IMG/VR virus record: IMGVR_UViG_3300029915_000057
Location: 1 to 44,098 of that record
Source: a virus
Reading direction: 5' to 3' (one strand)
DNA: 44,098 nt
Under the pieces are notes generated by a model. It did not search any database. It was not told the DNA's origin and was given only the letters and a program-made list of their open reading frames with translations. Shown in pieces: positions 1-7,610 of the stretch; position 1 is the first letter of the stretch, and each line of letters opens with the position of its first letter. A program made the translations under genes and the position numbers.

Positions 1-27
1 CGCCTCGTGGGGATCCGTCAGGCTTAG
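1..27 (+). CDS. C-terminal tail of an upstream gene (partial)
   Basis: Frame 1 runs from the window edge to a TAG at 25-27, giving only eight residues ending in RQA. The stop codon sits in the loop of a small inverted repeat (CAGGC 19-23 / GCCTG 28-32), which resembles the hairpin placed just after the capsid gene further on. Too little is visible to name the protein. The remaining bases up to 92 hold no gene; a weak AAGGA near 78-82 may serve the next start. Confidence 0.3.
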   Translation, partial: RLVGIRQA

Positions 28-92
28 GCCTGGCGATCCTCGCGACGCCACAACCCAACAACCCAAGCAAAATAGGCAAGGACCCCTAAGCG

Positions 93-962
93 ATGTCCAA
101 CATCACCTTCAACCCCGTTGTGACGACCGTCGCTGCGGGGACCTTCAACATCACCTCTTCGGGCTACATCCAAGGCAGCGCCATGGGTGACCCGTCGAGC
201 CGCAACTGGCTCAGCGGCGGGTTGCTCGGACCCAACGAGACCCTCCCCATGTGGGGCGGCGTTGGCATCTCCGAGACCACGGCCCCGGTCGCCTCCAGCG
301 GCAATATCCCTGTTCCGAACCTCGGCGGCTACGTCACCCGTGCGACCATCATCGGTTCGGCGGGCACCGCTGGCGCCCTCACCGGCTTCTCGGTGTTCGA
401 CCAAGACCATGCCATGGTCAACACCCCGCAGTCTCCGGTCCCGCTGGCCGGCAATGGAATGCTGGTCAACTTCTACCGCTTCGGTTCCAACGCCCGCATC
501 CCACTGGCCATCGACCCGTCGCTGATCACCCTGGACGGCAACATCATCACCCAGCTCGTCAGCTGGGACTTTGCCCTGCAGCGCCTGGTTCCCTACGTGG
601 CGGCCTATCCGGCCAACGTCATCACGGGGTCGACCTGGTCCGGCGGTCAAGTCACCTTCACCACCACGACCAACCATGGTGTGGCCGTTGGCGACGACTT
701 CACCATCACCGGCTCGGTCCCTGCGGCTTACAACGGCACCTACACGGCGATCGCCGGCACGGCAACCAACTCCCTGGTCGCGGCGCTGACGGCCAACCCT
801 GGGTCGATCGTGACCGAAGGCACCCTGGTCGCGGGCGGTGGCGCTGTTAACTGTCGGGTCTTGGACGTCCAGTCCACCAATAACATGACGGTCAGCTACG
901 ACCCGGTGACCGGCTTTGCCACCTGGAACCGCAACGGGGCCTGTGCCCTGGTGCTGATCTAA
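93..962 (+). CDS. probable virion (head decoration/cement) protein with inserted Ig/FCCH-like domain
   Basis: This 289-residue protein lies directly upstream of the major capsid gene, the usual place for a capsid decoration or cement protein. It has no signal peptide or membrane segment and is rich in Gly, Thr and Val, as expected for a beta-rich virion protein. Residues about 176-250 form a module with the pattern TxxNHGxxxGDxFTITGxxPxxYNGTY. The same kind of module occurs in the sheath-like and gpJ-like proteins of this window; such modules are often annotated as Ig-like or ubiquitin-activating E1 FCCH domains. The flanking sequence reads as one protein, so the module looks inserted. The decoration role is inferred from position; minor capsid protein is the alternative. 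Confidence 0.6.
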   Translation: MSNITFNPVVTTVAAGTFNITSSGYIQGSAMGDPSSRNWLSGGLLGPNETLPMWGGVGISETTAPVASSGNIPVPNLGGYVTRATIIGSAGTAGALTGFSVFDQDHAMVNTPQSPVPLAGNGMLVNFYRFGSNARIPLAIDPSLITLDGNIITQLVSWDFALQRLVPYVAAYPANVITGSTWSGGQVTFTTTTNHGVAVGDDFTITGSVPAAYNGTYTAIAGTATNSLVAALTANPGSIVTEGTLVAGGGAVNCRVLDVQSTNNMTVSYDPVTGFATWNRNGACALVLI

Positions 963-1013
963 CCGCAACCCATCAACGCTCGCCATTGGCGGCACTGAAA
1001 AGGACATCATCCA

Positions 1014-2036
1014 ATGGCGAATATCGCCTCGTCTTTCACCATCGTCAACCCCAGCTACATCGAGCCGGGGATCCTGCTGCCCTACACCCAAGCCTCCGGG
1101 GCCTTTGACCTCCTGGCCGGTGGCGAGCCGCTCACGCGCCTGAGCGACGGCGACCTCTACGCCTACATCAAGCGCATGGACCTCCGCACAAAGGTCGCCG
1201 CTGGCGCTAGCGCCTACAACGCGCTGCCGTCCATCGCGACGACCCTCAGCATGATCAGCACCCCGTCCTACCTTCTGCGGGTGCGGGGCGAGTATGACCA
1301 CCACGATACGGCGGCCATGAGCCGTTGGGGCGTCAGCATCGTCGAGGCGCAACGCCTGGGCATGCGTCAGGGCCACTTCCAACTGGCCCGCACGGCTCTG
1401 CTCTACGGCATGAACCCGGCCAACGGCGAAGGGATCGTCAACACCCCCGGCGCCACAGCCCTGAACCTGCCGAACGACTCCAACGGCAACAACACCGTCG
1501 TCACCTACGACAACGGTCAGATGGCCACCTTCCTGCTGACTCAGATCAGCGCGCTGAAGACCCGCACCAACCAACTGGGCATCGGCCGGAAGTTCGTCAT
1601 CCTCGGCCCGCAGCGTGTCCTTGGTGCGTTCGAATACCAGAACATCGTGCAGCTGGTCCAGTTCCAGCGTGAAGGCGCTGGCACCTTGCCGACTGCCGGA
1701 GTGGTCAAGGACGTTCTGGCCATGAACGACGATGAGATCGTCTGGGTCTACGATGACACCCTCATCGGAAAAGGCGCGGGTGGCACCGACGCGGTCATCA
1801 TCAACATGCCCGAGGTCGAGAAGCCAAAGGGCGGACGGATCAACACCAACGAGTTCGCCCAACTCGCTCCCGGCATCGATGCCTGCGCTCTGATGTATGC
1901 GGACATGGCGGCTCCTCGTGAGATCCCCACCCCGCTGCCCGGTGGCGCCATCGACGTTCTCAGTGAGTGGCGCATCACGTCGGGCTGGGGAATTCGACCT
2001 GAAACAGTGACGATCGTGAGCATGACCTATTCCTAG
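1014..2036 (+). CDS. major capsid protein, DUF2184-like
   Basis: A 340-residue protein with the size, position and layout of an HK97-fold major capsid protein. It has a short N-terminal arm, a helical segment (YDHHDTAAMSRWGVSIVEAQ), an alpha/beta core with a nucleotide-free fold, and a C-terminal receptor-like strand ending WGIRPETVTIVSMTYS. The features fit the DUF2184 family as I remember it. AAAAGGA lies just before the ATG. The gene is followed by a very stable hairpin at 2047-2068, typical after highly expressed capsid genes. No scaffold or protease gene is seen between it and the previous gene. Family assignment is from memory of the pattern, not from a search. Confidence 0.75.
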   Translation: MANIASSFTIVNPSYIEPGILLPYTQASGAFDLLAGGEPLTRLSDGDLYAYIKRMDLRTKVAAGASAYNALPSIATTLSMISTPSYLLRVRGEYDHHDTAAMSRWGVSIVEAQRLGMRQGHFQLARTALLYGMNPANGEGIVNTPGATALNLPNDSNGNNTVVTYDNGQMATFLLTQISALKTRTNQLGIGRKFVILGPQRVLGAFEYQNIVQLVQFQREGAGTLPTAGVVKDVLAMNDDEIVWVYDDTLIGKGAGGTDAVIINMPEVEKPKGGRINTNEFAQLAPGIDACALMYADMAAPREIPTPLPGGAIDVLSEWRITSGWGIRPETVTIVSMTYS

Positions 2037-2046
2037 TCTGCAACCC

Positions 2047-2068
2047 GGACCCCTCTTCGGAGGGGTCC
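2047..2068 (+). terminator. UUCG-capped hairpin after the capsid gene
   Basis: A perfect 9-bp stem (GGACCCCTC / GAGGGGTCC) closes a TTCG tetraloop with a C-G closing pair, an exceptionally stable loop type. It starts 10 bases after the capsid stop codon. No clear T-run follows, so it may act as a partial terminator or as a 3' stabiliser of capsid mRNA rather than as a full stop. Confidence 0.65.
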
Positions 2069-2106
2069 TCACTTCAACCAATCATGGACAAGGGAGAAAC
2101 TTCGCC

Positions 2107-2619
2107 ATGAAGATGTATATCGCCAACTGCACGCCGCAGGTTCAGGACTTTCACTACCGCCTGCCCGAGAACGCCAAGCTACTCAAGCAGACCATCCCTC
2201 TCGGCCAACAGATCCAGATCCCTGGCGACCTGACCCAGTTCGACATCGACGCCATCATCGAACAGCACAGCCGCTACGGCATGGTCCGCGTCGGCGAGAT
2301 CGACCGCACCAAGGCGTTCATCGGCGTCTGCTACGATATTGACCGCAAGGTCGACATGGACCGGGTGCGCAATGCCATCGAGCACAACTACGAGGTTCTT
2401 GAAGAGCGCGGAAAGATCATTCGCCAAGAGGCGGCGGTGGCCGTCAACAACTCGATCGAGGAGCAGACAGGCGGCGGCCTGAACGCTCTCGAGGCGAGGA
2501 TCGAGGAAGTCGGCAAGGACGCCACCATGGACGAGACGATCCGTGTGACGCGACACGAGGACCCGACCCCCAAGGGCACCACTGGCCGCCGTCCGTCGCG
2601 TACTCGCAGAGCGGCCTAA
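2107..2619 (+). CDS. head-region protein of unknown function
   Basis: 170 residues, placed between the capsid gene and the connector candidates. The N-terminal half (residues 1-100) looks globular. Residues about 100-155 are charged and helix-forming (VRNAIEHNYEVLEERGKI), and the tail is basic and disordered (GRRPSRTRRAA). A strong AAGGGAGAA lies before the ATG. The stop overlaps the next ATG by one base (TAATG), so the two genes are probably translationally coupled. I do not recognise the family; its position suggests a head or head-tail joining role. Confidence 0.6.
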   Translation: MKMYIANCTPQVQDFHYRLPENAKLLKQTIPLGQQIQIPGDLTQFDIDAIIEQHSRYGMVRVGEIDRTKAFIGVCYDIDRKVDMDRVRNAIEHNYEVLEERGKIIRQEAAVAVNNSIEEQTGGGLNALEARIEEVGKDATMDETIRVTRHEDPTPKGTTGRRPSRTRRAA

Positions 2620-3077
2620 TGATCCCAACCCTGGCCGGGTTCATCGCTTGGTTGTACCCGGCCATGGGCGTGACAACCGCGCAACTGCCGACCAACTCGC
2701 CGTTCATCGGCTACGCCTACAACGTGGCCATCACCTTGGTCAACCCCTACTTGCAGCAGGTTCCTACCCCGGCCCCAAACCAGGGCCTGATCTACATGCT
2801 GGCAGTCTACAACCTTGGCGCCAGCAACCTGCTCAACTGGTGCCCGGACACACCGCCGTCCACCTTCTTCGCTGACGCCCGCAAGGGCTACGGCATCAAC
2901 TCCTTCGTCGCGGGCGTGGTCACCGCGTCCAGTGACGAAGGAACCAGCAACTCCTTGACCACGCCGGAGTGGGCCAGCAACTTGACCATCGCCAACCTTC
3001 AACAGCTGAAGGACCCGTTTGGCCGTCAATACCTCGCGTTTGCCGCCGATTACGGGTCGCTTTGGGGAATCAGTTGA
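2619..3077 (+). CDS. putative head-tail connector protein
   Basis: 152 residues, starting with the ATG that overlaps the previous stop and ending in a TGATG overlap with the next gene. The sequence is rich in Asn, Leu and aromatic residues (PFIGYAYNVAITLVNPYLQ) and finishes FAADYGSLWGIS. It has no export signal. Being between capsid and tail genes it is likely a head-completion or adaptor protein, but I see no diagnostic motif and the role is positional inference. Confidence 0.55.
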   Translation: MIPTLAGFIAWLYPAMGVTTAQLPTNSPFIGYAYNVAITLVNPYLQQVPTPAPNQGLIYMLAVYNLGASNLLNWCPDTPPSTFFADARKGYGINSFVAGVVTASSDEGTSNSLTTPEWASNLTIANLQQLKDPFGRQYLAFAADYGSLWGIS

Positions 3078-3628
3078 TGCCGACGCTGACCCTCGGCGTG
3101 ATCGAAATACCCTACGAACAGAAGGCTGAAGATGTCCAGCACAAAATCCCCCGGCCACACATCACCAAAAAGGGAAAGCTCAGCAAAGTCTCAGCTCGAG
3201 CTGCCGCCAGAGCCTACCAAAGTCCGTGGCGCCACGGCGAAAGCGGCGGCCAAGACACGGGCACCGTCGCAGAGTTTCTCGAGGCTCGCTACGGCGTCAT
3301 GGCGACGTTTTACGAACTTCATGAAGATGAGATAGCGCAGGCCCTGGCGGAAACCTACAACAAAAAGGTTGAAATGCTGCTCTCGGGCGCACCGGCTGAA
3401 CAAGTTCTGGAGCAGCCCTTCATCGATCCGATCGCGGTCCTCTTCAACCAGTTCATCGACAACCGGGAGATGGACGGCAGACTCGGCGTCCCGACGAAGG
3501 CCTCGCTCGAGGGAAAGAGCTCAAGGTTCAAAGCCGGTCGTGGCCCGAAGCCTCGTGTTTCTTTTTATGACACCGGTAATTTTGAGGGAAGCATGAGGGC
3601 CTGGATAGACGATGCCAACGGTAGCTGA
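3077..3628 (+). CDS. putative head-tail joining protein
   Basis: 183 residues from the ATG at 3077, chosen because it overlaps the preceding TGA (TGATG); the open frame extends further upstream but only inside the previous gene. The N-terminal part is basic (PRPHITKKGKLSKVSARAAA), and a helical segment follows (EFLEARYGVMATFYELHEDE). The C-terminus (RVSFYDTGNFEGSMRAWID) resembles ends of tail-completion or neck proteins. It overlaps the next gene by 17 bases. Not assigned to a family. Confidence 0.55.
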   Translation: MPTLTLGVIEIPYEQKAEDVQHKIPRPHITKKGKLSKVSARAAARAYQSPWRHGESGGQDTGTVAEFLEARYGVMATFYELHEDEIAQALAETYNKKVEMLLSGAPAEQVLEQPFIDPIAVLFNQFIDNREMDGRLGVPTKASLEGKSSRFKAGRGPKPRVSFYDTGNFEGSMRAWIDDANGS

Positions 3629-4610
3629 GACCCAGAACGCCAAAGGCCGTCTTGCCGCACCCTTGGCCGCTGGCGTCGATGAGATAAGCCAGTCCCAGAC
3701 TATTACCTTCACGCTCTACCGCCGCCTCGTCCTGCCAATGGACGGCTTCATCTTCTGGGTCAAGGCTGACTTACTCGGCCCATCGGCCACCGTCGATACC
3801 ACCGCGATCGACGGCTTCTACGTCAACCAAGGCCAACGGATCACCACCCCGGCTCAAACGCTAACCGTCGCTGGATCGTTCCATTACGCCAGCACCCAGA
3901 CCCAGCAACAAGATGAGAACTACGTCAACAACCGGGTGATCTTTACCGCATTGAGCGAGGTCCACGACTTTAATGACGTTGATCCCACTACAATGTATAT
4001 CGGCACATTCGATGAGATCCGCTTCGCCTTTTCCCAGCGGTCCTCATTCTACAAGCAAGCCGATCTTTACCATTACACTGGTGACGCAGTTTACTCAATC
4101 CTGGAATCCCAGATCATCGATGATCTCGCAGGCTTCGATCCCTTCAACGTCGTCACAAGCAACTCCCTCCCGGCATGGCTTACACTGAACAGCATCTGCC
4201 CGGTGTTCCCGAGTTACTTGGTGCCGGACAATCAGACACCGCCGTATGTGTCCATTCACATAGCGCAGACAGAGGCGATCCAGGCGACGCCGCTGTTTGA
4301 TAACTTCGGCTCCCAATACCAGCTAGCCAAGGACAACGTCACCGCGACGGTCTATGGCCTGCGAAACTTCAACGCCCAAGACTTCTACAAGGGCGTGCTG
4401 GACTACATCGGGCCTGACGGCCAGGTCCTGGGCCTGATGAATATGCCGATCATCCAGGACGAAAAGACCGCTCAGGTCGAGCTCACGGCCTTGGCCATGA
4501 AGAAAACCATCAAGTTCGAGGTCAGCTACTACCAAGCCCGGATGCGCGACGTCGCGGTCCAATACATTCTCCACTGTGTCCCCAAATTCGTCATAGAAGG
4601 TCTTGTCTGA
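3612..4610 (+). CDS. virion protein, probable tail-completion or neck component
   Basis: 332 residues without signal peptide or membrane segment. The sequence is strand-rich with many aromatic residues (QTITFTLYRRLVLPMDGFIF) and ends VQYILHCVPKFVIEGLV. It lies between the putative connector and the sheath gene, which fits a neck or tail-terminator role. The start is the ATG at 3612, overlapping the previous gene. I recognise this as a conserved kind of structural gene in phages with this gene order but cannot name the domain. Confidence 0.6.
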   Translation: MPTVAETQNAKGRLAAPLAAGVDEISQSQTITFTLYRRLVLPMDGFIFWVKADLLGPSATVDTTAIDGFYVNQGQRITTPAQTLTVAGSFHYASTQTQQQDENYVNNRVIFTALSEVHDFNDVDPTTMYIGTFDEIRFAFSQRSSFYKQADLYHYTGDAVYSILESQIIDDLAGFDPFNVVTSNSLPAWLTLNSICPVFPSYLVPDNQTPPYVSIHIAQTEAIQATPLFDNFGSQYQLAKDNVTATVYGLRNFNAQDFYKGVLDYIGPDGQVLGLMNMPIIQDEKTAQVELTALAMKKTIKFEVSYYQARMRDVAVQYILHCVPKFVIEGLV

Positions 4611-4611
4611 C

Positions 4612-5001
4612 ATGCCCCAAACCCCCCTCAACCAGAACACCCAAACCTTTGGGACGACGACCCTGGTCAACCAGAAGGCCGACGCGGCTGGCCTGCTGCT
4701 CTCCACCCAAGGTGGCGCCAAGTCGGCCCTCAATGTGACGGCTGCGTCGGTCATCAAGGCCAGCCCTGGCCGTGTCGCCAAGCTCGTCATCGTCGCCCCC
4801 GGCTCTGGCTCTGGCTCCTTCACCCTGAACGATTGCCTCACGACTGGCGCGGCAGCGGCCTCGAATGAGGTGTTCACCATCGGCTACGCAGCCGCTGCGG
4901 TTGGCGCCGTCTATAACCTGGACTTCCCGTTCCAGGTCGGCATCGTCCTGTCCGCCGTCCCGGGAGCTGGCAGCCCGGTCGTGGCGATCAGCTACACCTA
5001 A
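4612..5001 (+). CDS. small structural protein upstream of sheath
   Basis: 129 residues from the ATG at 4612 (MPQTPLNQNTQTFG). A TTG at 4603 is also in frame, but the AGAAGG at 4595-4600 is spaced correctly only for the ATG. Composition is Ala/Gly/Ser/Val-rich with few charges, like a jelly-roll or decoration-type virion subunit (VAKLVIVAPGSGSGSFTLND). Position just before the sheath suggests a head-surface or tail accessory protein. The function is not known to me. Confidence 0.6.
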   Translation: MPQTPLNQNTQTFGTTTLVNQKADAAGLLLSTQGGAKSALNVTAASVIKASPGRVAKLVIVAPGSGSGSFTLNDCLTTGAAAASNEVFTIGYAAAAVGAVYNLDFPFQVGIVLSAVPGAGSPVVAISYT

Positions 5002-5034
5002 GCCGAACCCACAAACTCCACGAGGTAAGGCCAG

Positions 5035-6435
5035 ATGGTCAATCGCATAGTCACGGTAAACGTGGCGACGCAAGTCGCCCCCACCCCGTCCACGCTTCAG
5101 CAAACTGGGGCGTTGATCTCTCAGGGCGGAACGACGACTGCCGTCAACACCCTGAGCTTCCTGACGCAGTTGTCCGATCTGACGGCGCTCTTGGTGACGC
5201 CCAAGGCCATCACATCGATGGTCTGGGCCGGCAACGTGGTGACGGTCACCACGACCGTCGCCCATGGCTTGACGAATGCCGGGGTCTTCACTCTGGCCAT
5301 CGCCGGAGTCACGCCTGCAGCCTACAACGGCACCTTCTCCTGTACGGTGACCGGCACCACGACCTTTACCTACCCCTTGACTCCGAACCCCGGCGCTGTG
5401 ACTGTCCAGGGAACATGGCAACCGCAGAGCGCCATCGAAGTCAGACAGATGGCGACGACCTTCTTCGCCCAGGGCTCCTCGGTTGGCGTCTATGTCCTAG
5501 AGTTCGGCATCGGGACGTCGGCGGCGGGCGTCACGGCCTTGACCTCCTTCATAACGGCCAACCCCAACACGATTTACTCCTACCTGACGCCGCGCAGTTG
5601 GGGGAGCGAGACGACCTACCCGACATTCCTGGCCAACTACACCAGCCCAACGGCCAAGACCTACTTCTTCACGACTGTCACATCGGCCAACTACACAAAC
5701 TTCTCAGGCATCGATCCAAAGTGCCTGTTCCTATTGGTGGAAGCCCCGGCTGTTCCTCCTCTGGACAATGCGGCCAGCACAGAGTTTACAACCGCATCGG
5801 CCTTTCATGTCCCGCTGGCCTATGCTCCAAGCTCGGCCCAACAAGTCACACCAACGGCCTACAGCTTCCTGTATGGCGTCACCCCATGGCCCCCGGCCAA
5901 TAACAACTCGACGCTGGCCAACTACTCCTCTCTCGACATCAACTACGTGGCGACAGGGGCAGAAGGCGGCCTGAGTACCTCAGTGCTGTACTATGGTAAG
6001 CTGAACGACGGCAACGACTTCACCTACTGGTATTCGGTCGACTGGGTCCAGATCAATTGCGACACGGCGATCTCTAACGCCATCATCAACGGGTCCAACA
6101 ACCCGCAGGCTCCTCTCTACTACAATCAGGCCGGCATCAACGTCCTGCAATCGGTTGTGGTGGCGACCATGAAGTCTGCAATCGGCAATGGGCTCGCCCT
6201 CGGCACCCTCACACAAACCACGCTCCCGGCTGCCCAGTTCACGGCCAACCTGGAACAGGGAATGTATGAGGGACAGGTCGTGGTGAACGCAGAGCCGTTC
6301 CTGGCCTACTCCAACGAGAACCCCGGAGACTATGCAATCGGGAACTACGCTGGCTTGAGCGTGGCCTACACGCCTGCTCGCGGCTTCCTGACCATCGTCT
6401 TCAACATCACTGTCAGCAACTTTGTGGCGATATAA
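5035..6435 (+). CDS. contractile tail sheath protein, DUF3383-like, with inserted Ig/FCCH-like domain
   Basis: 466 residues. The N-terminus (MVNRIVTVNVATQVAPTPST) and core (LDINYVATGAEGGLSTSV, then a C-terminal domain ending ARGFLTIVFNITVSNFVAI) fit the DUF3383 group of myovirus sheath proteins. The next gene has tail-tube features, giving the classic sheath-tube-chaperone-tape order. Residues about 58-131 hold a module with VAHGL, GVTPAAYNGTF and FTYPLTPNPG, matching the module in the 93-962 protein. It would decorate the outside of the tail. The ATG follows GAGGTAAGG. This gene is the main evidence for a contractile tail. Confidence 0.72.
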   Translation: MVNRIVTVNVATQVAPTPSTLQQTGALISQGGTTTAVNTLSFLTQLSDLTALLVTPKAITSMVWAGNVVTVTTTVAHGLTNAGVFTLAIAGVTPAAYNGTFSCTVTGTTTFTYPLTPNPGAVTVQGTWQPQSAIEVRQMATTFFAQGSSVGVYVLEFGIGTSAAGVTALTSFITANPNTIYSYLTPRSWGSETTYPTFLANYTSPTAKTYFFTTVTSANYTNFSGIDPKCLFLLVEAPAVPPLDNAASTEFTTASAFHVPLAYAPSSAQQVTPTAYSFLYGVTPWPPANNNSTLANYSSLDINYVATGAEGGLSTSVLYYGKLNDGNDFTYWYSVDWVQINCDTAISNAIINGSNNPQAPLYYNQAGINVLQSVVVATMKSAIGNGLALGTLTQTTLPAAQFTANLEQGMYEGQVVVNAEPFLAYSNENPGDYAIGNYAGLSVAYTPARGFLTIVFNITVSNFVAI

Positions 6436-6438
6436 AAC

Positions 6439-6882
6439 ATGGCAAATCAACTCGTCAATCAAGGCACGCTGAACCGGCTCCGAGCGTCGGTTGTGGTGGC
6501 CAATTTCCCTCAGTTGAACATCACCTCATCGTTTCTCGGCAAGGAGGGCATCCGGCTCTCCTTGGACGGTGAGAGCACCATCTACATTCCAACCATGACC
6601 GGTGCGGTCACCAGTCCAGAACCTTACCAGATGGCCTCTGTGACGGCTCACTTGCTCAAGACCCAAAACCTTGCGTCGGTCTACAAGGGGCAAGTGGAAA
6701 GCGCCTCCCTGATCGGCGACCTCACGGTTGTCCCGGACGCCTCGACCTTGCCGTCCTATCCCATTATCAACTGCTCAATCGCCTCCGTCCAGGAGCTCAA
6801 CTTCAGCGGCGACGACGCTGGCTGGGTGGTGATGCTGCGCGGGTACTACCTCATCAACTCCTCACTCTTCGCTTCAACTTAG
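6439..6882 (+). CDS. tail tube protein
   Basis: 147 residues starting just three bases after the sheath stop. The size and beta-rich sequence (IRLSLDGESTIYIPTMTGAV, then a loop and VQELNFSGDDAGWVVMLRGY) fit the tube subunit that polymerises around the tape measure protein. Gene order, sheath then tube then chaperone, supports the call more strongly than any motif. No export signal is present. Confidence 0.7.
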   Translation: MANQLVNQGTLNRLRASVVVANFPQLNITSSFLGKEGIRLSLDGESTIYIPTMTGAVTSPEPYQMASVTAHLLKTQNLASVYKGQVESASLIGDLTVVPDASTLPSYPIINCSIASVQELNFSGDDAGWVVMLRGYYLINSSLFAST

Positions 6883-6915
6883 GAACTGCCTGAACCACAA
6901 TAGGGAGAAACTGTT

Positions 6916-7491
6916 GTGAAAATCGACCGCCGCCTCAATCTGGTCATCCCGATTGAGAGGGAAGATGAACCGACCATCTACGTCCACTCAATGCCCCTCA
7001 GCCGCGAGGTATTCGAACGTTACTTTCTGGTCATAAGCAAGGCGTTCAGCGCCATCTATGCGGAAGGTCTCAGCATCATCGCAGGCCCACGGATAGCGGC
7101 TATGCTGATCCGAAAGATCGCGGAGGATGCGGGCGTCCTAGACGACGTGACTCAGGGTCTCCTGATGGAGATCAAACGCCTGACCAATGTGATGGCCTTG
7201 ACGCCCGAAGGTTGGACCATGACTCCTCTGCAGAATGCGGAGGACCGTGGTCTCCTTGACGAGGATGAGGTATCGGAGGTCGAGGGCGTCATTTGTTTTT
7301 TTATGCTCGCCTCGGCGATGCACAAGAAGGCGGAGCTGAGGGGGATATTGGAGAAAGCCGCTTCGCTGTGGGGAGCGGAGCTCTCCTCTTTGAGTGCTAT
7401 GGAGCACGTCAAATCCTTGCCGACATTGACGCCCGCCGCTGTCCATGGCAAGAGGGTAAAAGTGTCCTCCACGACCTCCTCACCTGGGTGA
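6916..7491 (+). CDS. tail assembly chaperone, short form
   Basis: 191 residues from a GTG with AGGGAGA upstream. It lies between tube and tape-measure genes, the position of lambda G/T- and P2 E/E'-type chaperones, which bind the tape measure during tail assembly. The protein is mostly helical. In-frame codons 7291-7305 read ATT TGT TTT TTT ATG, giving a T7 heptamer at 7296-7302 where a -1 slip would open a second frame to 7607. The last residues (VSSTTSSPG) look non-coding in character, which suggests that the 7441-7491 region is mainly read in the other frame. Confidence 0.65.
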   Translation: MKIDRRLNLVIPIEREDEPTIYVHSMPLSREVFERYFLVISKAFSAIYAEGLSIIAGPRIAAMLIRKIAEDAGVLDDVTQGLLMEIKRLTNVMALTPEGWTMTPLQNAEDRGLLDEDEVSEVEGVICFFMLASAMHKKAELRGILEKAASLWGAELSSLSAMEHVKSLPTLTPAAVHGKRVKVSSTTSSPG

Positions 7492-7607
7492 TGGAAGACG
7501 GCTTCTACGAGATGTTTCATGAGGCATTCGAGGCGGCCAAGAAGCCCTATCTGACAGACGCAGAAGCCTACCGCCAACGCCACTTGATCGAGGCCACGAG
7601 GAGGTAA
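6916..7607 (+). CDS. tail assembly chaperone, -1 frameshift fusion
   Basis: A -1 slip on TTTTTTT at 7296-7302 would join 129 residues of the short form to 101 residues from the overlapping frame, making a 230-residue fusion that ends FEAAKKPYLTDAEAYRQRHL and then IEATRR. The downstream part shows strong third-position C/G bias after 7441 and looks like real protein (LHDLLTWVMEDGFYEMFHEA). A later site (GTAAAAG at 7456-7462) is an alternative junction. It is also possible that a short coupled gene starts at the ATG overlapping the 7489-7491 TGA, but no ribosome-binding site precedes it. Confidence 0.6.
7296..7302 (+). promoter_or_regulatory. candidate -1 slippery heptamer T_TTT_TTT
   Basis: Seven T in zero frame T/TTT/TTT satisfy the X_XXY_YYZ rule. 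Two consecutive TTT codons, preceded by ATT and TGT, stand out because Phe is usually TTC in this GC-rich genome. Confidence 0.6.
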
Positions 7608-7610
7608 CCG

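Noticed and set aside
24-2081. 685-residue open frame on the - strand
   Set aside because: It is the antisense shadow of the decoration and capsid genes, which have better codon bias, ribosome-binding sites and recognisable sequence on the + strand. High GC at third positions creates such long antisense frames.
2969-3076. Longer start for the 3077-3628 gene
   Set aside because: The extra residues lie in the preceding gene and do not resemble protein; the ATG at 3077 has the stop-start overlap.
4591-5421. Antisense frame of 276 residues
   Set aside because: Arg/Gly-rich shadow of two structural genes; no plausible start or context.
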